Part shown: piece by piece, positions 20,496 to 32,100 of the stretch
Position numbering within the stretch: the stretch's first letter is position 1
How the letters are laid out: every line of letters begins with the position of its first letter
Assembly: GCA_963854735.1 (NCBI GenBank)
Contig: OY978101.1
Span: forward strand, 1,674,001-1,738,000
DNA: 64,000 nucleotides
Origin: Marvania coccoides
Lineage: Eukaryota > Chlorophyta > Trebouxiophyceae > Chlorellales > Chlorellaceae
Direction of reading: 5' to 3'
Program-made: the position numbers and the translations under genes
Notes under the pieces: generated by a model
What the model was told of the DNA's origin: nothing
The model's database searches: none
Seen by the model: only the letters and a program-made list of their open reading frames with translations

Positions 20496-21918
20496 TCAGT
20501 CTGCGACCTCTAGATCCTCCGCCTCCTCCACCTGCCCCTGCGCCATGTTCATCAACGCCGCTGTCCTGGCTGAGGGTACAATGGGCCCGTCCATCCTCCA
20601 AGCCTTGAAGTTGCGCATCAAGGTGTAGGTGTCAAAGGGAGGTCCCCACGTTGTGTCGCTGCCGCCGAACCAGGTGGAGATCTCAACGCCCTCGATGAAC
20701 ACATCTGATACAGCAAAGGAAGAGAGAGATATGAGTTGGGTGCAATTCAAAAATTACAAACATTGCACGAATACAAGTATAAAAACTTTGCATAATACCC
20801 AACCCACTAACTCACTCGAGTGCTGCCTCCAGTTTATTTGGCTGTTCTTGATCACAGTCTTGCCGTTGTGCTTCACCTCCAGCAGCCCGTCGGTCTTGTT
20901 GGGGGTGTTGAGGCCGATGGTCAACGACACCTTGTTCCACTTGCCGGCCTGGAACTTGAAGGCACCTCGCTCGAAGGAGATGCCCACGACGTCGCTGCAG
21001 CTTTGGCACGGGTACTTGGTGGAGGCACCCAGGCAATTGGGCAGGCGGGAACAGAAGTCGGGGGTCTGCAGTCCGCGAGGAACGTAGATATAAGCCTCCC
21101 CCTGTCCGTCCCGCCGCCACATGATGCGCGCTGAGAAGCATTTTTGCAGGTTGGGGTTGGCACCGCCGCCGCAGCCCTTGCCGTTGTTGGCGCCGCCAGA
21201 CATCCCCGGAAGCTTACCTCCTGCAAAATATTTCACAGTGTAAGCCCATAAATAGCTAGAGAGTCAGATTGAATATCAAGCCACCCCCGCCTCACAAAAA
21301 CGTATCGTTTTCTCTCTCACCTTTATTCCAAGGGAAGTTTTCTGGGAAGAACACGTCATACTCCAGCGTAGCCTGCACTTTTGACAGCGGGTTTTCCCTG
21401 TCGCTGGTGGGGCTGTATTTGAAGGGGTAGGCGTAAAAAAGGGCGCCCCCAGGGTTGGTATTGCTGCTGGGCGACCAGCTGCCCTTGGGGTACCACAACT
21501 TCATGACGGGCATTGCGGGAGCGGGGCCAGTGGCGGTGGGGTCCTTGATGTAGGTGTCGTAGGGGTAGCTCTTGTTGAGCCCAGGGATGCGGGTGCAGTT
21601 TTTCACGCTGGCCTTACACTTGACCCAAGAGATGGCAGGCGCAAAGTAGGAGCGCTGATACACGGGGTCGAAACGGCCGTACCAGGCAGGGGGCCGGGTA
21701 GACTCGGTGACCTTGACCGTCTGCTGCGCCACCCTGCCGCGGTTGCGCAGCTCCTCTGCTACGGCGTCGACAGCGTCCTCTGCAAACGGACCAATGCCGT
21801 CCACTGTCAACGCACCGCTCGCTGATGCATCTGAATTCGCAACGGCGACGCTGGGTGACAGCAGCAGGGCGCTGATCGCCCATAGAAGCACTCTCCCTGG
21901 GAGCTTTGCTGGCTTCAT
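20496..21918 (-). CDS. Secreted polysaccharide lyase family 14 protein, paralogue 3
   Basis: Three exons, 21321-21918, 20816-21220 and 20496-20704 (both phase 1), give 403 aa from the Met at 21918; an upstream in-frame ATG at 21954 would add 12 residues ahead of the signal peptide, so the internal Met is preferred. The leader is MKPAKLPGRVLLWAISALLL through AVA. An extra Ala/Glu-rich segment of about 45 residues precedes the domain. Motifs: PAWYGRFDPVYQRSYFAPA, GGALFYAYPFK, GGKLPGMSGG, CFSARIMWRRDGQGEAYIYV, NTPNKTDG and STWFGGSDTTWGPP. Catalytic-type Lys, Ser-x-Arg and Tyr-x-Tyr are kept. The last intron, between HS and NVFIEG, is private to this copy. Confidence 0.84.
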
Positions 21919-22442
21919 AATAATAATGGGGGATTTGTGGTGGCCGCCTGTCAATGGTCACCGCATGCACCGATGCCGCTGCTTGTGTGCTCAATTAGAT
22001 GTGTTTTAGCCAATGAACTCTTAGAACGCCCCTGAAACACCTCAGGGAATAAACGTCCCCCCTTCGATATTTTTTTGGATTAGCTATTTTCAAAAGAGGT
22101 AGCCAAGTGCTAGGCTGGGAGTCAGTAAAAATGCCCAAAAATCGTGGTAATAAGGTGGATCTAGTTCCTGGGCAAGACAACTGGTGCCCGCGACGCGTCA
22201 CAAAATCATAGGGGACAGAGCTGAGGAAAGAACTCTATTCAACTATTGCGAACGAACAAAAAATGAAGTGAAATTTGGCGAGTTTGCATTGGTCATAAAT
22301 TGATCATTGCACCAATTGAGCGGCAATGCAGCCACAAGCCGGCCCGTTTGTCTAGGCAAACTTCAATTTCAAACTAATAATAGCCATGTTTATCTACAAG
22401 CTCTAGAGTTCCAGCACAGAAAGCACGAGAAGCTGGTTTGAG
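21919..22442. other. Divergent intergenic region
   Basis: Shared upstream region of PL14 paralogue 3 and the glucosyltransferase gene. AT-rich, no gene seen. Confidence 0.5.
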
Positions 22443-24153
22443 ATGACAGCGTGGAGCGATTCGTTCGCAGCCTGGGACCAATGGCTGTGCCACCCGTGGG
22501 TCACCGCCCTTCAGGTCCACGGCATCGTTCCTTGCCTCCTCCTGGGCACGCTGTGGATCCTGTCGGGGGCAGTGCGGCTGCAGGAACTCCGCAGACTACG
22601 GAAAAACCATGGCGGTGGAAAGGGCGGGCCTGTGCTCAACGGCGCCGCAGCTCCTGCAACCAGCGCTCATTCAGGCGGGGGCTCTTCAGGAGGGCTTCCT
22701 GGCGTGACCGTGGTGCTTCCCACTCGGGGATATCGTCCAAATAGCGTGGCAAACTGGGAGGCTATCCTCGACCTGGAGTACGGTGAGGCAGGCAGAGTGG
22801 AAGTGCTTGTGCGACCAGAAAAGCTCCGATACCTTTTTTCCCATTTTTATTGTCCATTTCAAACTTGCAGACGGGCCGTTGGAATTTATTTTTTCGTTGG
22901 AAGACCCTCGGGACGCTGCCAGCCCCGTTGTCAGCCGCCTGTCAGCTGGAGTGAAGCGCAGCGGTAGGAGCGCCCGTGTGGTGCACGCCGGATGCGCCTC
23001 AAAGTCATCGCAGAAGATTCACAAGTGAGAGCAATGTCATTGCATTATGATGCATTATATGCCATCTAAATTTCCCATTCCCCCTCCTTCCCTCAGTCTT
23101 ATGGCTGGCATCGCTGCTGCCGCCCCCTCCTCGTCCTACGTGCTCTGTCTAGACGACGACGTGCGGCTGCACCCAGGCGCGCTTTCTTCGCTAATAATCG
23201 ACATGGAGGCCTCCCCCGACCTGCGGGTGGCCACTGGGTACCCTTTCGACATCCCAGCACGCGGAGCAGGCGTGCTGTCCTACGCTGCGCTGGCCTACCA
23301 CCTGCCCCTGGTCATTGCCTTCTCGCTGCGCCGCCGCACGCATTTTGTGTGGGGCGGGTGCATGTTGTTCAGGGCAGAGGACCTGCGAGGGGACAAGCTG
23401 GGCTTTTTGGCTGCCTGGGCTGACGGCGGCTACTCTGATGACCTCACAGCGGCAGCACGGTGCACGCAGCTGGGGCTGCAGGTGCTGTGCCCCTCGTACG
23501 CCATCTTCCCGCAGTGGATCGATGCCCACTACAGTCCACGGCGATATTGGAACTATCTGCGGCGCCAGCTGTGCGTATTGGATACCTACGCTTCGGACCA
23601 CAATCGCCGCACAAATCACGTGATGGCGGTGGTGCACTGCTACGGATCCTGGGGATTTGTGGTGCCTGTGGTCACTGCCGTGCTGAGGTTGGTATTGTGG
23701 GCCCTTGCTGCAGCGACAACTGGTGGAAAGGCGTGGCAATGCGCTGGCGGAGACGCGCTGTGCGATAAAGGAGTGGCTTCTCTACTTGTATTTGTGGGTT
23801 TCACGCTGTACATGGCTGTGGCATTGTGGTGGATGACCGGGGTGGTGTGCGATCTGCTGGAGGAGCTCAGTCCGCAGGCGCTCAAGGGCACTGGGCTGCG
23901 GCAGCGCTTCCGCTGGTTGCCGCTTTGGGCTGGGTTCACTGCTGCAAACGCGGTGCTGCCGGTGTGCATGGCCTACACATTTCTGACGCGGCACATTACG
24001 TGGGCAGGGGTGCGGTACACGCGGCACAGAGGAAAGGTGGTACAAGTTGAGCATTTGGACGCTGAGAAGCGTTTGAACGCCGCCGCCTCTCGCCAGAACG
24101 ACAATGATGAGGGGACCTCCTCAGATACAGGGTTTGGCGAAACAACACGATAG
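22443..24153 (+). CDS. Ceramide glucosyltransferase-like GT2/GT21 membrane enzyme
   Basis: Exons 22443-22782, 22871-23024 and 23097-24153 (phases 1 and 2) give 516 aa. An N-terminal membrane segment (VHGIVPCLLLGTLWILSG) precedes the GT-A domain: GVTVVLPTRGYRPNS, then FSLEDPRD (first Asp), LCLDDDVRLHP (D184-D186), GGYSDDLT (D279-D280) and a degenerate (Q/R)-x-x-R-W-type segment, RRYWNYLRRQL (313-323). Three or four further hydrophobic helices follow (for example VVPVVTAVLRLVLWALAAAT and LLVFVGFTLYMAVALWWMTGVV). The layout fits glucosylceramide synthase, which adds glucose to ceramide at the Golgi/ER. KSSQKIHNLMAGI, formed across the third-exon join, is typical of the family. A different processive or lipid-glucosyl activity cannot be excluded. 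Confidence 0.8.
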
Positions 24154-24366
24154 TTAGTCAGCTTACTAGTTGACGCGCACCTGTTGTTGTTACAGTTGTT
24201 ACACCGCGTTTTTGTCAACCGCTATTTAAGTTTCCATCATGATACACACATCATAGTAGGGGGGAGGGGGGACAAATTTAACAAATGGCAATTGCCATTA
24301 AACAATTATATGTATTCGAACCATTAGCAGCATACTACATACTATAATTAAATTCATGCCATGTGG

Positions 24367-25802
24367 TCAAGGAGACGTGGCCACCACCTCGCTCTTTGCC
24401 ACCACAACAGTGGGCTCAGCGGCACCGCTGCCACTGCCGCTGCTGCCATTCTCGTTGCTGCCCCTGACAGCAAACAACCCTGTAGTGATTCCCTCTGCTG
24501 CTGCTGCTGCCTGCAGTGATCCCTCCTCGATCATCGCCCCTTCTTCTCTCCTGCCCCCAGCCTTGACCCACCCCTGGAAGTCAGAGCCAAGCAGCGTCAG
24601 AAAATTGGGGAGCGCCGCGTTGAGCACCGTCTTGGCGACCATCGAGCCCGCGTATCCGAGCAAGGCGTTGGGTACCACGCGCAGAGGGCCAGGCACGCGC
24701 ACCGCCATAGTCACGTTGACGGAAAAGTCCAAGAGAGCGCGGGAGGAGGGGTCCGCTGCTGCGTTTGAAGAATAAGAGGCTGCGGATGCTAGCACCAAAG
24801 AAGAACTGCTGCTTGTTTCCGCTTCATCCACAATTTCGCCAACCATCAGCTCCGCCTCCTCTTCTTCAGACCCACTGCTGCCAGCAACCTCACCCTCGTA
24901 GTCATCTGAGTCCCTAACGGGATCGCCCATGCTGATGTACACCTTCTCAGAGGGGAGGGGAGCCGCTGCCAGCGCCACAATCGCACCCGCTGTCGTCTCC
25001 TCCTGCCACTCCCTCCCGCGCGCCTTGGCTGCCCACTGTCGCATTCTGTACACCGGTCGCCCTGGGATGTGGTCAGGCAGCCGCCTCCTCCGCCTCTTGC
25101 ACCGCAGCTCTGCCACCAATTTCAGCTTGAAGGCGCCGTCCAGGGTGGGAGACCCCAGCACAGCACGAGTGCCCACCAGCGTCACACGCCCGGCTGCGGG
25201 GTTGGGGTGGCTGGCTATGGACACCTCTGGCCGCATGTCCACGCCCAGCATGTCTTTGAGTGGGATGCTCACCCTGAAGCTGTTGTCGCTGCCTTCCTCT
25301 CTGCACACCCACTCAGGGTCAAGCAGCGAATACTGGTCGACGGGCAGTGATAAGTACTCTTCCAGGAGGGTGGCTGTGGTGTCGTAGTCGGGGTCTGCGC
25401 CCGGGGTGAGCTGCGCCAGCGTGGCCTTGGCCGACGCCTCCGCCCCGAACTGAACCCAACGCTCCTTGCGGGGCTTGCCACCAGGCTTCTCCTTGCGCTG
25501 CGCGGTATCGAGTACGCGGTTGATGACCTGTGGATGGAAGGGAGAACACAGATGAAGGGTGAGAGGTGACAAAAACAGGTGAAATAAATCTTCAGAAGAA
25601 GACTTGCCTGGATGGCTTTTTCGAGGGGCGCATATGGATCTGGACCAAATGCTGTTATTTGTAGGCATCTCCTCCGTAATTGCTGCCCAGAGCTGCGAGA
25701 ATGAGAATGAAAATTGCGAAAAATGCCTTTTTCCAAGTGAAAATGTAGCTTAGGGACACGGCTCCTGGCCGCACCAGACAGGATTAGGTTCCCGGTCAAC
25801 AT
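24367..25802 (-). CDS. Plastid DUF1997-family protein
   Basis: Exons 25608-25802 and 24367-25527 (phase 0) give 451 aa. The intron has a GC donor (CAG/GCAAGT) and a normal AG acceptor; the join PYAPLEKAIQ-VINRVLDTAQRKEK is smooth. Residues about 105-245 fit DUF1997, a START-like fold conserved in cyanobacteria and chloroplasts (LPVDQYSLLDPEWV, then FRVSIPLKDMLGVDMRPEVS and a Lys/Arg-rich LKLVAELRCKRRRRR). The function of the family is unknown. The N-terminus (MLTGNLILSGAARSRVPKL, then basic and Ser-rich) resembles a transit peptide. An acidic low-complexity insert (about 265-330) separates the domain from a second conserved-looking block, LLDFSVNVTMAVRVPGPLRV, which may complete it. The C-terminus is Gly/Ser/Ala-rich. 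Confidence 0.68.
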
Positions 25803-26318
25803 CTTTTTGCTCTCGCACTCGCCTCAGCGACGCATTTCAGCGACCGTGCTCTGCTTTGCCGCTCCCAAAAACATTTGGCATTTCTCACCAAATGCTGCCC
25901 CTTTGCAATACCATTTAAAATTGCAATTCCATTATAGAGTTACGGTTGCCATCGACCCGCACACGGTGGCAACCTGCTATCTTGTGGCCCAACATTCAAA
26001 AGGTTTTCCCAAACTCCAGCACTAGCCGACTTCGAGGCAAAGACTTCTGTTTTCAACACGCTGATCGATCATAGGCGAGCATCTGTGGCCCTGTCGCGAC
26101 TGGCGTGTTTGATTTGAGAGGTCCTCGGTCCTATTGGGCATTTCGATCTCTGCCAACTACTCGGCGCATCAGGTGCGGCTTTGCCCATTTCCACCATGAA
26201 ACCAGCTTCGCTCGGTCTTTACCAAAGCATGCACGCTCACCCCGCCGGCTCCCTTCACCCCATCTTTTGCAGTTGGTTCGTTGAAATTTCGATCCCTCCC
26301 AAACCAAAAGCACAAAAA
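25803..26318. other. Divergent intergenic region
   Basis: Upstream of both the DUF1997 gene and the Asp/Tyr-rich glycosyltransferase candidate. A frame open from 26181 continues into the latter, but its first ATG gives no signal and the start at 26319 is preferred. No other feature. Confidence 0.45.
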
Positions 26319-28753
26319 ATGCCCACCTTTAGAGCCAAGTCAAGGCTGGAGGCAAAGGGAGATGCGCGCACGAGGAGCACGCTGAGCCAGGTCGCTATCG
26401 TCGCTGTGATCCTGATCTCTGTGCTGGCCGTCTCCAAGTCCTTCAGGCCGCAGGCAACGACCATTGCCCCGCCAGCCAAAAAGGGCGGCAAGCACTCCAA
26501 CGACGGCTTGCTGGGGAGTATGCTGGAGAAGAACAAGGCGGGGAGCGACATGAAGAACCTGGGCGTGGCCGAGGATGAGAAGGGCAATGGCGATTACGAA
26601 GACGGCTCCTCCACTTCCCCTAGCAGCACCCCTCCTTCCCCTCCTGAATCAACGACGCCGCCCGCAGATGGTGGAGCCTCTGCGGCCTCGAAATCTGCCA
26701 GCAAAGCGGATGCCGACTACGCAGAGGACGATTATGATGATTTTGAAAAGGGCACCGTCGCCAAGGCTGGCAGCAAGAAGGGCAGCAGCAGCAGCAGCAA
26801 GGCGAGCGTGCGCGACTACGACTATGTCGATTACAAGCCGGTGGCGAAAGAGGACGGCGACTATGTGGGGGAGGAGGAGGAGGAGGAGGAGGACGAATAC
26901 GACGACGGCAAGGTCAGCAAGAAGGGAAGGAAAAAGGCGGTGCCGGTAAAGGGAAAGAAGAACAGCGGCGACTACGATGCTGAAGACGAGGAAGAAGACT
27001 ATGCCGGCGGCAAGGTGGATTTGCGGCCCAAGGCGGTGGAGAAGAAGGGCGGAAAGGGTGACGACGATGATTACGCCGGGGGCAATGACGACTACGACTA
27101 CGATTACGACACCAAGGGGTCCTCAAAACCCAGCAGCAAGGTGGTCAAGAAGTCTGCCTCCAAGGATCTGGACTACGATGATGACTACGCTGACGTTGCG
27201 CCTCGTACTGCCACAAAAGAGGCCGACGATTACGACGACGACGCGGGCGTTGATGCCGATGAGGATGAAGAAGAGGGTGATAAAGCGTACGGTGCGGACG
27301 AAGATGCGGTGGGAGGGGCAAGGAGTGGAGGGAAATTCGAGCGGGCTGTGAGCATTGGCGAGACGGCTGGGGAGGACGAAGGGGAGGATGACTACAACGA
27401 TGTAGCGGCCAGCGATGGACGGGGCCGCCCTGTGCCCGTACAGCGTCGCCCCCCTGCTGCAAAACAGCAAGCCAGTCCCTTCTTCAAGTGCTCAGACGGT
27501 CGCACTGGGTTGCACGTGGTGCACGTGCCACTGTTGCTGGGTCAGACCATGGAGGCGGGCGCTGCGGGGCTGTTCATCAGCACCCGGCTGCTCCTCTTTC
27601 GCGATTTTTTCTTGCCCAGCATTACGCACCAGACCGCACCCTCATTTGTGCTGTACGTCTCCCACGACCCTGACCAGGACACCGGCTTCCTCAAGGCCAC
27701 CCGTGACGCGCTCAAGCTGCAGATTGGCGGCCAGGGCAAGTTTTCGTTGCTGGTTCCCGACTCTGCGGGATTTTACGCCAAAAAGGCAGACAAGCTCCTG
27801 GCCTTCCCCCGCGTGGCCAACCTGCTGGTGGACCACCACGTGGCGGGGCGCAAGGCGGTTAAGGACGTTTCCGTGTACCTCACCACCGCGGTGCACCCAG
27901 ACGACGCCCTTCACTCCGATGCCCTCAAGCTGGTGCAGGAGCAGGCGTGCGCGGCGGTGGGGACAGGTGCTGCGGACAGGGCCATGGCGGTACAGCTGAC
28001 CCCCCAGCTCGCGTGGTTCCCTCACGGCAACGCCACCTACGGGGTGCTGGCCAAGCCCAACTCGCCCCAGCAGCAGCCCACCCCCCCGCACCTTGCCAGC
28101 CTGGCGGTGGACGCTGCGCTGTTGGACTGCGACCAGCCGGTGAACGTGTATACCTTGGCGAACGTGATGGAGAAACTGGGGACCGCAGAGGACTGCGGCT
28201 TCAAGTGGAACGCCTCCCACAACTACAAAGCCGCGTCCCCCGAGGGCGCGCTGGCGGCGGCGCTGTTTGCACAGCCGCCCAAGGTTGGCGCAGATGGCGT
28301 GGGAGCCGCTGGCAGCACCGTGTTTGAGGGTTTCACCCCCTTGCCCGACTTTGACGTTGGCGTGATTGAGGCCTGCGGCATCGCCCCTGGGGAGCTGTCG
28401 GCAACCAACCTGCTGGTGGGCTCGCTCTACGTCGAGGTGAGAGGGATGATATTTTTTTTTAATGAGAACTAGCTTTCAGTATGTAATTAACCCTTTTTTA
28501 TTTATTTGTTTATAATAATGAGCAGGCACCACGCGTGGCCAGCACCAGCGCGACAGATGCCGAAGGGTGGGGCAAGCCTGGAGGTCTGGATGGAGCCAAG
28601 GCGGGGGCTTATAGAGCAGCTGCTGGTGAGGAGAGCATTGTGAAAATAGCAGCAGTGTCGGTGAAAAACCCGGCGGCAGTAGCAACAACAACGCCAGCAG
28701 CGGTTAAACTTGCAGTCGCAGCAGCTGGAGAGAAGAAGGCGGCAGTCGTCTGA
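26319..28753 (+). CDS. Type II membrane glycosyltransferase candidate (rhamnosyl-transferase-like) with acidic stem
   Basis: Exons 26319-28436 and 28526-28753 (phase 0) give 781 aa. A basic N-tail is followed by a membrane anchor (LSQVAIVAVILISVLAVSKSF, about 28-48), so a Golgi type II topology is likely. Residues about 80-375 are an Asp/Glu/Tyr/Lys/Ser-rich low-complexity stem with many DYDY-type repeats. From about 390 to 690 a folded domain appears: HVVHVPLLLGQT, STRLLLFRDFFLPSITHQTAPSF, VLYVSHDPDQDTGF and VYLTTAVHPDDALHSDALKL. This resembles the putative rhamnosyl transferase family (PF11316), but I judge that from memory of its pattern. The second exon encodes an Ala/Val-rich tail. The start is the Met nearest the anchor; 46 more in-frame codons exist upstream. 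Confidence 0.6.
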
Positions 28754-29149
28754 TTTCATTTTTTGATTTTTATTGGTTTGTTTTTGCTGTGTGTTTGTTT
28801 GCAAGTTTGTTTTGTTCCCGCCCATATCGTTTATTTGTAACACGATAACGCATTGTCGAAACCTGGAATGTCAAAGCACATGTATCAGCAGGCGGAAATT
28901 GTACGCGCTCTATGACAAATGCCGAGGTCTGTCCTCACTGCCACCTGGAGTGAACTTTTTGTGTTTTTGAGTTTCGAAAATTGCCCATTTTCCTTTTTTC
29001 GACATTTTTTTTTGTTCTGCAGTATAGTGCAGTATCTAAGGTGTTGAACAAAACAGTATTGAATTAAGGAGAAAAAAACTACTTTAAATCAAATGAATCT
29101 CAGTTTTTTTGAAACAATCGCGATTTTGTCGGACAGCAGCGCATAAGCA
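28754..29149. other. Intergenic spacer
   Basis: 3' flank of the preceding gene and promoter side of the helicase gene. T-rich, no gene seen. Confidence 0.5.
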
Positions 29150-32100
29150 ATGGGTGAAAAACAAATAAATGGTACACGAGCGGGCGATGCCGCTGGCCCG
29201 TCCTGCCACCCCCACTACGGACTTCCCTTCCCCGCTCCGCCCAAACATATGTTAGCCGATACCGGAGGTGGCGGAATGCAGCCCCCGCCATTTGGCCCCG
29301 AGCACCACCATCTCCTGCCACCACCTGGCTTGGGTCCGTGGCCATACTACCCATGGCCACCCCCTCAAATGCCTCACAGCGGCGGTGGGTACAGGCCTGA
29401 CGCTGGGTCTATGCCGTATGCTGGGGCACCGCTTCCCCAACATTACCCACCTCCTGGCCTGCAGTCCATGCACGACTACACCAATATCCCTCCCCCACCT
29501 GGGTTAGTGCTGCCTCCCAGACCTAACTCTGCTGTGCCATCCACCCCTCCCAGCACGTCTCCTGCAGCATTTACATCCCTCGAGAGGGTAGACTTGATGG
29601 AAGAGGAGGTGAAGGCTGCATTGTCAGCGCTGGAGAAGATGTTTCCGCTGCTCACAGACAGCAGCGTGAGGGTGGTGCTGCTGCGCTGCTTCCTCCATGA
29701 ACACGTGCAGCCAGTGACAGCTACTGCTGAAGGTACACAATGGGTTTTATTTATATTTCGTTAACCCTGCATTGGCATTCGTAAGTCGTACCTTGTGCGC
29801 TTTCTTGTGCAGGGTCGCCAGCGTTCCACACCGTCAGTGCCCTGCGCAGCGTAGGACTCGCCTCTACCGCGTGCAAAGAAGCTCTGTTGGAGCTGCGAAC
29901 AGCGTACATTGACGGCAAGTTGCTGAGGGCGCTGCCAGGCCTCTCTTCGGGTGCTGGCGTTGAGTGCTCAGTTCTGTCGAAGGCGGTGACCCCTCTTCAG
30001 TTGACAGCGGCAGCTCGGTGGGTGTCCATGGCCAGTCCTGCAGCGGTGCAGCCAGCTCAGGCTGAATTTAACGAACTCCCACCCCCTCCTGGTGGGTGGA
30101 TGGACTTGCCAAAGAGCGCAGTGCCGGCAGCAACACAGGCCAGGCCAGTGCCGCTGCCCCCGCCGCTGCAGAACTTCATGGAGATGCCGCAGGCTCTGGA
30201 ACTGGCGACCGCAGCGCTGCGACATTTAGACACTGCATGCCGGCTGCTGGGGGATGGTCACAGCAGCGGCATTGCGCGCTTGGAGGTCAGCGGTGATCTG
30301 GACTTTGGGCTGTGCTCTGTGGTGAGCCCTGCAGCTGATCACGGCAGCATCGGGGCTTTCAATAGCCCCCAGGGGCTCCTCGATGCGCTGCTTCTGGCTG
30401 GAGAGCCAACAGCAGGAGCTGGCCCCTCCCACTGCGCCCTTCGTTTTGACCATATCACGGTGCGCAACGTGGCAAAGCCTGGCACCCCCCACGCGCCCAC
30501 AGTTTGGGTGCTGGGAGGGGTGGCTTCGCCGCAGCTTCCAGCGACATTTGCCACCATGGACACGTCGCGGCTGTTCTGGGCAGACCACGCCGCGCTGCAG
30601 CTGTCGCCTGGGCAGCGTCATACTGTGACCGTGGCGCTGTGCTCGCTGGACGGCGCTGGTCGACCAGCAGAGTGCGGCGTCCTGCAGCAGGTGCTCCTGT
30701 TTTATTTTGCGGTGGGCAGCGAACCCTCATGCGAGCTCTACTGCCAGTTGCCTCGCGTGCAGCACGCTGCATTTGCTGACGTGGGGCAGCCAGAGAACGG
30801 CAAGGGCCCCCCGTTTCGCGTGTTTGTGGCTGCGCGCCGCGTGCGTGCCGTCGTGCTGAGCCCGTCCCAGAGCAAGGCGGCGCAGCAGCTGGACATAGAG
30901 GCCAAACCGTTCATCCCCCCGCGCCTGAGGACCCTTTTCGACCACGAGCCACCCTCGCTGGTGATGCCCATCAAAGCGAATTCTCAGCGGGTATTGGGAG
31001 CTGACCCCAACGTTACCTCCCTGAGCGCCAGCACCAAGAAGACCCTTGCTGCTGGGCGTAAAGCGACGTGGCACAACGGAGAGGCTGGCAGCTCTGGGGT
31101 GCTGCGCCGGTACAGCCGGCTGCTGTTTCTTGAGGAGGCGGCCATGGAGGTTGATATCTGCCGCCACGACCAGTTCAACACCAGGTAGTGCAGAAAGAAA
31201 GAAAGAAAGCAGAATGGGAAACGTAATTTGACTGGCGCGAGAAAATTTGCAAAGCTCCCTTTGAGTTTCGAGTTTTACATCTTTCAATTTATTAGTGTTA
31301 TTTCACCTTTTCTCCCTCATTCTTCCCGCTCCCTCCAGGCTTCATGTGGCGCTGTTTGACAAGTCTGCCAGCAGGGACTACGTCTTGCTGCAAGTTGCTG
31401 CCTCAGCCGGACCTTCTCCTTCTCCTCCAGACCCCTTAGATTCGATCATAAAGAAGCTGTACCGCGGACCCGAGGTGGGTTGCATCTTCCCCGCCCACCT
31501 GTTTAAAAGGGGCCGAGCGAGCCGCGGCACGTTTGACGTCTTGGCGGTGATCAACGTTCCTGGGCTGCCTGAGGGCCGCCCATCCGTTGTGGTGGGCGAC
31601 TGTGTGCACCTTCGTGTTGCTGCGAGGGATCAAGCTGAGTACATTGGCACCGTGGCGTCGGTGGAGGGATCAACTCTGCTGCTGGCGCTGCCGCGTCCGT
31701 TTTACATCGATACCGGGCTGGTAGAGCCTCTGTGCGAGGTTGCGAGCGATAATGACACAGCGGGGAGCGTGGCTTCTCGTGTGTTTGATGGGCTGGTGCA
31801 CGTTCGCTTTTCCTTTGACAGGCGCCCCTTCAGGCACATGCACACCGCGCTGGCCACCGCCAGCAACTCTGCTGGCGGCCTCTCGCTGGTGCCACCTGAT
31901 GCCGATGAGCGAAATGCAGTGAATGCGGCGAGGGCAGCGGCAGAGGAAGCGGCGCCCTTGCTGGCTGAAGTGGATATCGTGGCCGCTGAACTTGGACACC
32001 CGAGCTCTGGTACTGATAACAGCCACGCAACGAAGCTCAATCCGGAGCAGCGCCATGCCGTGGCGGCGGTTCTTTGCGGGGCAGGGCGACGCTCGCCGTA

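Noticed and set aside
21919..21954. Upstream ATG for PL14 paralogue 3
   Set aside because: It adds 12 polar residues before a well-formed signal peptide; the Met at 21918 is the better start, though not proven.
26181..26318. Upstream in-frame start for the glycosyltransferase candidate
   Set aside because: The 46 added residues show no conservation or signal and lie in AT-rich leader-like DNA; ATG 26319 stands next to the membrane anchor.
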